Assembly: GCA_002839855.1 (NCBI GenBank)
Contig: PGYV01000010.1
Span: 17,323-81,322 of the forward strand
Direction: 5' to 3'
DNA length: 64,000 bases
Source of the DNA: Candidatus Goldiibacteriota bacterium HGW-Goldbacteria-1
GTDB lineage: Bacteria; Oederibacteriota; PGYV01
In this document: one piece after another, positions 58,526-64,000 of the stretch
Layout of the letters: each line of letters starts with the position of its first letter
Numbering within the stretch: the first letter of the stretch is position 1
Position numbers and translations under genes: made by a program
The notes under the pieces: generated by a model
The model's input: only the letters and a program-made list of their open reading frames with translations
Database searches by the model: none
Told to the model about the DNA's origin: nothing

Positions 58526-59437
58526 TTAAATTTTTTCCGCGCACCTTAATTTCGCGCTTCTTGCGCGGGGATTCTGCCTTGTCTCCTCAAAAGATGCTGT
58601 TACGGGCTTCTTTGTCACTGCTTCAAGTTCTTTTATCTTATGGCATATACACGGCCTGTAACTACAGTCACAGCCGTGCGATTTTTCCCTGATAAAGTTC
58701 TTAACTATCCTGTCTTCAAGCGAGTGGAATGAAATTACGCACATTCTTCCGCCCGGCACCAAAAGCGAAGCCGCGCTCTTAATACTTTTTTCAAGCGCGC
58801 CCAGTTCGTTATTTACCTCTATTCTTATCGCCTGAAATACTTTTGTAGCCGGGTGTATTTTTTCTTTGCCAAACTTTGCTTTCTTGATTATCTCCGCAAG
58901 TTCCAAAGTGCCCTTCACCGGCCTGCTTTTCATTATGAAATCAGCTATTTTCGCGTAATACCCTTCTTCTCCGTACTCTTTTATCACACGTTCCAAATCC
59001 GCCCTGTTGTACCTGTTCACCACATCATCAGCGGACAAGGGCGACGTTTTATCCATTCTCATGTCAAGCGGCGCGTCTTTCATGAAAGAAAATCCGCGGG
59101 TGCCGTCATCAAGCTGCATGCTTGAAACTCCAAGGTCGTAAACTATCCCGCTTATTGACTGCGAACCCTGTTCGCTTACTATCTTTTCAAGGTCTTTAAA
59201 ATTGCCTTTTATCGCCTTAAAATTTGAATATCCTTTAAGCCTGTCAGTTGCGTACGCAAGAGCCCTGTCGTCCTGGTCTATACCTATTAAAAAGGCCTCA
59301 GGTGACATATCTTTTAATATCCTTTCGCTATGTCCTCCGAAGCCCAGCGTTGCGTCCACCCACAGCCCTTTTTTCCCGGCCAACCGCAGAAATTCCGCGG
59401 TTTCTTCAAGAAGTACGGTCTTGTGGGAAAATGTCAT
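58526..59437 (-). CDS. rsmH: 16S rRNA (cytosine1402-N4)-methyltransferase
   Basis: This 303-residue SAM enzyme methylates C1402 in the ribosomal decoding centre and is a standard dcw member (mraW). HKTVLLEETAEFLRL, DATLGFGGHSERIL near 27-40, GIDQDDRAL, DLGVSSMQLDD near 101 and CVISFHSLEDRIVKNFI near 224 are all present. It overlaps the STAS gene by 4 nt. Confidence 0.97.
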   Translation of the reverse strand: MTFSHKTVLLEETAEFLRLAGKKGLWVDATLGFGGHSERILKDMSPEAFLIGIDQDDRALAYATDRLKGYSNFKAIKGNFKDLEKIVSEQGSQSISGIVYDLGVSSMQLDDGTRGFSFMKDAPLDMRMDKTSPLSADDVVNRYNRADLERVIKEYGEEGYYAKIADFIMKSRPVKGTLELAEIIKKAKFGKEKIHPATKVFQAIRIEVNNELGALEKSIKSAASLLVPGGRMCVISFHSLEDRIVKNFIREKSHGCDCSYRPCICHKIKELEAVTKKPVTASFEETRQNPRARSAKLRCAEKI

Positions 59438-59775
59438 ATAAGGCAGTTAAAGGCTCTGACCGCTTCTTCTTCGTTCGCAAAGAAATCAAATTCGCCCCAG
59501 TAGCCGGCGTAAACAAAGAGGTTGCGGACGTAATCATTGGCGCCTATTATCTTTATATCGCCGCCAAGAGTGCGGACCCTTTCCTTTCTTTCGTTTAAAT
59601 ATTCTATGCCGCTGACATTAATATGCGTCACTCCGGCAAAATCAATTATGAATAAAAACTGTTCCATCTCTATAAAACTGTTTATTATCTCTTTTAAAGC
59701 GATTATATCTTCAAGCGCAATCTCGCCCTTCATGATAAGCATTACGAATTTTTTGGATGTTGTCTGTACGCTCAT
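59434..59775 (-). CDS. STAS-domain protein within the dcw operon
   Basis: The 113 residues have the STAS fold pattern: FVMLIMKGEIALEDI, LFIIDFAGVTHINVSGIEYL near 40-62, and a DIKIIGANDYVRNLF helix region. STAS proteins are usually anti-sigma-factor antagonists controlled by phosphorylation of Ser in a DS(S/T)G motif. Here that stretch is NVSG, so the canonical phosphosite seems absent. It lies 11 nt after mraZ and overlaps rsmH by 4 nt. An independent role in coupling division genes to a sigma-factor or envelope signal is only a possibility. Confidence 0.8.
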   Translation of the reverse strand: MSVQTTSKKFVMLIMKGEIALEDIIALKEIINSFIEMEQFLFIIDFAGVTHINVSGIEYLNERKERVRTLGGDIKIIGANDYVRNLFVYAGYWGEFDFFANEEEAVRAFNCLI

Positions 59776-59786
59776 TTACTTCCTCC

Positions 59787-60209
59787 CTATTTGTTGTTAT
59801 CGTCAAAAGTATTTTTATCCCAGATTTCGAACCTGTCACCTATGCCCGCAAATACCACATTCTTGCCGATTTTAGCGTATTCCTTAAGAAATGGAGGTAT
59901 TATTATCCTTCCGGCTTTGTCAATATTTACGTATTCCGTGTTTGCAAGTTTTGTCCTCATGTACTTTAAATCGCGTTCCGGATCATCCAGTTTTGTGCCC
60001 TCTTCATACTGCCCCATCATTTTTTCCCACTTCTCCGGCGCAAAAACCTCTATGCACTTGTCTTTGCTTTTTGAAAGCACAACAGTTGTGCGTTTATCCG
60101 GGTCAGAAGTTATCTCTTCAATGTATTTTTTATACCGGGACGGAATACTTACACGGCCTTTTTCATCAAGGCTGTGCTCGTGCTGCCCTATAAATCCTGT
60201 TTTTATCAC
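59787..60209 (-). CDS. mraZ: Transcriptional regulator MraZ
   Basis: This 140-residue SpoVT/AbrB-type DNA-binding protein represses its own dcw operon through TGGG repeats. The first repeat has FIGQHEHSLDEKGRVSIPSR and the second NIDKAGRIIIPPFLKEYAKI. The start is GTG at 60209, with GGAG 7 nt upstream and the family N-terminus directly after it; the longer frame from 60251 lies in promoter sequence. It is the first gene of the operon. Confidence 0.95.
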   Translation of the reverse strand: MIKTGFIGQHEHSLDEKGRVSIPSRYKKYIEEITSDPDKRTTVVLSKSKDKCIEVFAPEKWEKMMGQYEEGTKLDDPERDLKYMRTKLANTEYVNIDKAGRIIIPPFLKEYAKIGKNVVFAGIGDRFEIWDKNTFDDNNK

Positions 60210-60235
60210 TATAGTGCTCCTTTTACAAATATCTT

Positions 60236-60250
60236 TCCCACTTTTTCCCA
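60236..60250 (-). promoter_or_regulatory. MraZ operator boxes
   Basis: On the minus strand, two TGGGA direct repeats (60246-60250 and 60236-60240) are separated by 5 nt, the spacing known for MraZ sites. They lie just downstream of the predicted transcription start, consistent with autorepression. Confidence 0.8.
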
Positions 60251-60262
60251 CTATTTGCCTAA

Positions 60263-60290
60263 ATTATACCCCAAAACACTGTTTTGTCAA
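60263..60290 (-). promoter_or_regulatory. Consensus promoter of the dcw operon
   Basis: On the minus strand, TTGACA (60285-60290) and TATAAT (60263-60268) are both perfect hexamers, separated by 16 bp. The predicted start of transcription is near 60256. Confidence 0.9.
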
Positions 60291-60878
60291 TACATATATC
60301 CCACCAGAGGCATGATTTCAGAGCCTATTATTGCCTTATTTTTAAGGCGTTTTATGACTTATCCCCAAAATAATGAAAATAGTTACAGTAGGAATACTTT
60401 ATTTTTTGTTTTTTTATATTATTTTATAAAAGATTTAAACGGCATGAATTTATTTATACAGCAATATATTGATTTGAGTATTTGAATTTTAAGACAAATC
60501 CGGATAATTATTAACAATTAAACTTCTATTCTGCTTGCCGGATTATTTTTTCACTTCTGTTTGCCATTATTCTTCAGTCTAACCAGCACGCGGTTTGATT
60601 GGTTTTACCCATATAACTTCCACTTGCCCGGCTGTCACTTCACTATAATTAAAGTTTTAATAAAGCTGACGTACAAATAATACGGATTTTTTTCCGGCCG
60701 TCGCGGCGGCAATTCATCATTTCAGGTTTTCACAGATACTATGTAATAACGCTTTTTGTATTGGCAGATACCGGTCTTTAGCCCGCGGTAATTCATCTTT
60801 GTTTTAAAACCAACTGCCGCACCCTGAAGGGTGCGCCTACCGGTTCTAAATACATACTTTCACAGTGGCAGCCTTTGA
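60291..60878. other. Gene-free stretch upstream of the dcw promoter
   Basis: About 590 nt lie between trmH and the dcw promoter. I see only AT-rich, low-complexity sequence (about 60370-60520) and one REP palindrome at 60818-60835 (CGCACCCT-GA-AGGGTGCG) close to the end of trmH. No ORF, tRNA or clear terminator is visible. Confidence 0.6.
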
Positions 60879-61604
60879 CTATTTCGAGGAGAATTCATAG
60901 AAAATTACAGCCGCAGCCGCTGCCACGTTAAGCGATTCCACATCGCCGGGATAGTGTATCTTTATTTTATTCTTTGATATTTGTCTTATCTCTTCACTGA
61001 CGCCCATACCTTCACTGCCAAATACCAAAACTGTTTTGCCTTCTGTTTTTACCTTTTTAATATCAATACCGTCATTTACGTCTGTTACAAAAAACCTGTA
61101 TTCACGGGCAAAATCAGCAATTTCTTCAGCACTTATTATTTTTGCATTCACTTTAAAAACCGCGCCTGCTGACGCGCGTATGGTTTTTTCTGTATAAAGG
61201 CCGGCACAGCCGTCAGTTAAAATATACGTATTAAACCCAAAAGCCGCGCCGCTTCTTATAATCGCGCCAAGGTTAGACGGATCCTGAATGCCGTCCAGCA
61301 GAATAATATTCTGCGCCGATTTAAAATCGTTAAATGTTTTTTGCGGCGCCCTGCACAACGCCAGAAAACCGGCGGGAGTTTTAACAGACGCAAAACGGCT
61401 TATATCATTAGGTTTAACTTTCTCTGCCGCAGGTATAAGCGTGCTGAATTTTTCCAGCACCTGTTTATTATCATAAAAAAAACGTTCCACCTTTATGCCC
61501 GCATCCAGCACTTCTTCAAGTATTTTTTCGGTATCAACAATAAAATACCCTTCATCTTTCATTGCCTTTTTATCTTTTAAAAGAAGCTGTATCGTTTTAT
61601 CCAT
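60879..61604 (-). CDS. TrmH/SpoU-family RNA 2'-O-methyltransferase
   Basis: This 241-residue SPOUT methyltransferase modifies ribose 2'-OH in tRNA or rRNA. It has an N-terminal substrate-binding-like part (to about 90), then ILLDGIQDPSNLGAIIRSGAAFG near 96-118 (motif 1), VLVFGSEGMGVSEEI near 190 (motif 2) and IHYPGDVESLNVAAAAAVIFY near 215-235 (motif 3 with the knot). The exact target cannot be told. It starts 13 nt after the glycosidase-like gene, so the two may share a transcript. Confidence 0.93.
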   Translation of the reverse strand: MDKTIQLLLKDKKAMKDEGYFIVDTEKILEEVLDAGIKVERFFYDNKQVLEKFSTLIPAAEKVKPNDISRFASVKTPAGFLALCRAPQKTFNDFKSAQNIILLDGIQDPSNLGAIIRSGAAFGFNTYILTDGCAGLYTEKTIRASAGAVFKVNAKIISAEEIADFAREYRFFVTDVNDGIDIKKVKTEGKTVLVFGSEGMGVSEEIRQISKNKIKIHYPGDVESLNVAAAAAVIFYEFSSK

Positions 61605-61617
61605 AATTACCCGCTTT

Positions 61618-63813
61618 TTATTTGTATTCTTTTATTCTTATTGCCGCGTCTTTATCAAACGCAGGCAGGTCAAGCCTTAAATCCTCTTCATGTTTTATAA
61701 CCTGTTTTTTACCTGCCACATCGCCGGTATAAGTATCATAATATTCAATCACGTAACGGCCGGGCCTTAAATCCGGAACATCTATATATGCGCCTTCAAC
61801 TTTATCTGTCTGCGTGTTTTCCCATGTATAGTCCCTGTGTTTGTACCAGATATATGCAGAAGCTTCACTCTGGACTCCCGCAATAAACACAGGCGCAATT
61901 GAAGGGTCGGTAAAATCGGTTATTTCCACGTAATCAAGTTTAATCCAGTCCGCGCCTGTATTTTTTATTGTAACTTCATTATCACCCGCGTGCAGGTCAA
62001 CGGTATATGTAAGTTTGCAGTCCGCCTGATAAATATTCCGCTCTTTCTGAAGAACAGCTCCCGGCTGGTCTTTCGCGTTTATTTCACTTTTAAAAACACG
62101 CTCGCCGTTTATTTCCACCACCAGCGTATTGTTATCCGACACCCTGTCAATTCCTAATATCAGTTTCGCGGGAAACCTGTTGGTCATTACAAGCACAGGG
62201 TCATTTTTCATTTCCGGTTTTGATTCGCCGTAAAGAAACGCCATAAACTGATCCGTGTTTAAAGCATCCCCCGCAGGAGTGATTATAAACCTGTTCTTTT
62301 TCGCCTTCGTTTGCCTGTCTTCGGGGTAAATTTTTACGCTTCCCGGTTTTTTATTTTCGTAATCATAGTAATACGCTTTTTCCGCGCGCAGCTGAAAATA
62401 ATCGCCCCTTGCCCAGTTTATCCCGCGCAGAAAATCAGACAGGGGTTTATAAATATCCCACAGCCCGAACTTATCAACATATACGTCCCACTGCCATATC
62501 ATGGGCCAGCCGGCGGAAAGCGAAAGCGCGCCCCCCCAGATACCCGTATGCAGCTGAATGCCTTTTTCATCGTTCACACTGCCTGTCATGCCTTCTAAAA
62601 CCGCCGCCGCGCCAAACCCGCCTACAATATGCGGCTTGTTATACTTTTCCGTTTTTATCCTTGACGCGTCAAATATTTCCACCGCTGCGTCTTTAAGGGT
62701 GTATAAATGAGTCTGAATAAAATCCACGTTATCGGCTTTCCATATATCCTCACCCCTTGCCGGGTCAGAAAATGATGTTGTCATTAAATGTTTATTCACA
62801 TCGTATTTTTTAATAAATGAAAAAATATCACTGTGCCATTCGGTAACGGCGGCAGCATTAAATTTGTCAGTCAAATCCGCTTCATTAAACGGCTCCCACG
62901 CAAAAAGATTTCGGGAATACCCCCACCTTGCGATAATATAACGCAGGCGGTTTTTAAACATCTGCCGCGCCACTTTGGATGTAAAAAATTCCTTCGGTTC
63001 ATCAAGCACGCCGTCATTTTTGGAATTATAAGGGTTACCATCCCACGCGGGGTTGGTGTTTATGGAGAATTCCCCGTGCGGCACAAGGCACAGCTGAATG
63101 TAAACATCATGCTCCCTGCAAAGTTCAAAAACCTGATCCAGCATTGTTCCCTGTTTCTGGCGCGAAGAATAGTCGCCAAGTTTGTCCGTTTCAAGGCCAA
63201 AACTCCACGGAGCCATCCAAATCTTTATAAGATTACCGCCGTTTGCGGAAAACTTTTCTATCCAGTATTTATAATCTTCGTACATGCGTTCCTGGTTTGC
63301 CCACGCCATGTTAATACCCTTTGCAAAAAAAGGTTCTTTATTTTCAAATTCAAAAAACAGCGTGTCTGCAGGGCTTATTCTTACAAAACCCCGGGAATCA
63401 GAACTTCTTTTGCACGTGAATGTTTCCCACGCGGTTGTTGTCACAGGCTTGCCGCCTATGTTTAATTCCATTCTATATGTCCATTCACCGGCTTCTCTTG
63501 GGATAATACGCGCCTTAAATGAACCGCCTGCAGGTAAGTATTCCGCTTTGCCGTCAAATTCAAAATCATCAGAATAAAAACCTTCTATTTCAGTGCGTTT
63601 GGAAGAAGGCGATTTAAAAGTGGTTTTAAACTGCACCTTTGAAAAGTCATAAGGATTAATCCCGGTAATATCATAATTCATGGAAGCTTCAAACATTTCC
63701 ATCTGCTTAACCACGGCCTTTACCGGCTGTATAGGCGTATCCTGTGCCTTAATTAATATATGCGATGAAATACCTAAAATTACCGCAATTAGCAGTACCT
63801 TTACGGTTCTCAT
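61618..63813 (-). CDS. Secreted DUF5060 / GH5-like glycosidase homologue
   Basis: This 731-residue exported protein has a signal peptide (about 1-23), a DUF5060 beta-domain (about 38-125; EGFYSDDFEFDGKAEYLPAG) and a TIM barrel (about 150-480). It ends with a beta-rich carbohydrate-binding-like part and a DUF5605-like end. The acid/base is present as Glu311 in WEPFNEADL. The strand-7 nucleophile, usually the Glu of a GEFG motif, is Gly399 in IVGGFGAA, encoded GGG. It may therefore be a binding protein, use another acid, or be inactive. It precedes trmH. Confidence 0.8.
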   Translation of the reverse strand: MRTVKVLLIAVILGISSHILIKAQDTPIQPVKAVVKQMEMFEASMNYDITGINPYDFSKVQFKTTFKSPSSKRTEIEGFYSDDFEFDGKAEYLPAGGSFKARIIPREAGEWTYRMELNIGGKPVTTTAWETFTCKRSSDSRGFVRISPADTLFFEFENKEPFFAKGINMAWANQERMYEDYKYWIEKFSANGGNLIKIWMAPWSFGLETDKLGDYSSRQKQGTMLDQVFELCREHDVYIQLCLVPHGEFSINTNPAWDGNPYNSKNDGVLDEPKEFFTSKVARQMFKNRLRYIIARWGYSRNLFAWEPFNEADLTDKFNAAAVTEWHSDIFSFIKKYDVNKHLMTTSFSDPARGEDIWKADNVDFIQTHLYTLKDAAVEIFDASRIKTEKYNKPHIVGGFGAAAVLEGMTGSVNDEKGIQLHTGIWGGALSLSAGWPMIWQWDVYVDKFGLWDIYKPLSDFLRGINWARGDYFQLRAEKAYYYDYENKKPGSVKIYPEDRQTKAKKNRFIITPAGDALNTDQFMAFLYGESKPEMKNDPVLVMTNRFPAKLILGIDRVSDNNTLVVEINGERVFKSEINAKDQPGAVLQKERNIYQADCKLTYTVDLHAGDNEVTIKNTGADWIKLDYVEITDFTDPSIAPVFIAGVQSEASAYIWYKHRDYTWENTQTDKVEGAYIDVPDLRPGRYVIEYYDTYTGDVAGKKQVIKHEEDLRLDLPAFDKDAAIRIKEYK

Positions 63814-63881
63814 AATGCCTCCAAAACAAGAATTTGGGACATTATATACCTAATAAAGCATTTTTAAAACCAATAAAAAAA

Positions 63882-63904
63882 GGGCGGCCCCGCCGCCCCT
63901 TTTT
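63882..63904 (-). terminator. Intrinsic terminator at right edge
   Basis: GGGCGGC (63882-63888), a three-base loop and GCCGCCC (63892-63898) form the stem, with T-runs following on both strands. It ends the minus-strand transcript entering from beyond the window. Confidence 0.85.
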
Positions 63905-63919
63905 ATTTAATATATAATG

Positions 63920-64000
63920 TTACTTTTCTCCCCACACTGTTTCTGATTTTGATTTTTTTAGCTTAATCGGAGTATACGAACAACCTGTTTGATTCGGCCA
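63920..64000 (-). CDS. C-terminal end of an unidentified protein
   Basis: The last 26 codons of a minus-strand gene run off the right edge, ending with PIKLKKSKSETVWGEK and a TAA. The frame is open to the edge and the stop lies 16 nt before a good terminator. It is too short to assign. Confidence 0.5.
   Translation of the reverse strand, partial: WPNQTGCSYTPIKLKKSKSETVWGEK

Overview
The window is a chromosomal segment of a bacterium with moderate GC by eye, standard stop codons (TGA is a real stop in several genes) and a diderm envelope. The diderm reading rests on a predicted outer-membrane barrel protein (9144-12032) and on a bacterial alpha-2-macroglobulin paired with a PBP1C (30877-39352). 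The MurE ligase carries the DNPR motif of meso-diaminopimelate enzymes. No rRNA, tRNA or clade-defining gene is present. The gene mix (PASTA-bearing FtsI, FtsA, UppP, Tad F-proteins, DUF5060 glycosidase, DUF116) would suit an uncultured candidate-phylum lineage of the Elusimicrobiota/Goldbacteria/Omnitrophota kind, but that is a guess.

Nearly every gene lies on the minus strand; the one clear plus-strand gene is an SDR oxidoreductase (17181-17897). From right to left: 63920-64000 is the C-terminus of an unidentified protein, ended by a terminator. Then come a secreted DUF5060 glycosidase-like protein and a TrmH-family RNA methyltransferase. From a consensus sigma70-type promoter at 60263-60290 with two MraZ boxes, a very complete division and cell-wall (dcw) operon runs left: mraZ, a STAS gene, rsmH, ftsL, ftsI, murE, murF, mraY, murD, ftsW, murG, murC, murB, ddl, a short ftsQ, ftsA, ftsZ, then an amidase and a YfiH-type gene. 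Most junctions overlap or have very short gaps. Further left are DUF116, alpha-2-macroglobulin/pbpC/spoIID, two secreted proteins upstream of priA, and queF with a lipoprotein beta-propeller glycosidase.

The middle (12-23 kb) is more accessory. It holds two MATE transporters, nfo and dcd, a DUF4062-HATPase-winged-helix protein with decayed gene pieces beside it, a LOG-family nucleosidase and a phospholipase D-like protein. The left end has UppP and a metallo-beta-lactamase protein, a methyltransferase, a YqzL-like microprotein, pheS followed by orphan tadB/tadC, DUF192, and a large protein with a divergent class III cyclase domain.

The strongest unexplained structure is in the intergenic DNA. 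Gaps between operons are mosaics of a few dispersed repeat modules: an 18-bp REP-like palindrome (singly and as inverted doublets), a roughly 206-bp MITE-like element with 36-bp imperfect terminal inverted repeats, 8-bp-period degenerate tandem repeats fitting RAGCNNCC, and two AT- or purine-rich modules. I saw none inside a gene and no transposase or RAYT gene that would mobilise them. Other points of interest are a STAS gene inside the dcw operon, a POTRA-less FtsQ, a protease-propeller-barrel fusion, a polytopic alpha-2-macroglobulin, and a glycosidase without its expected nucleophile.
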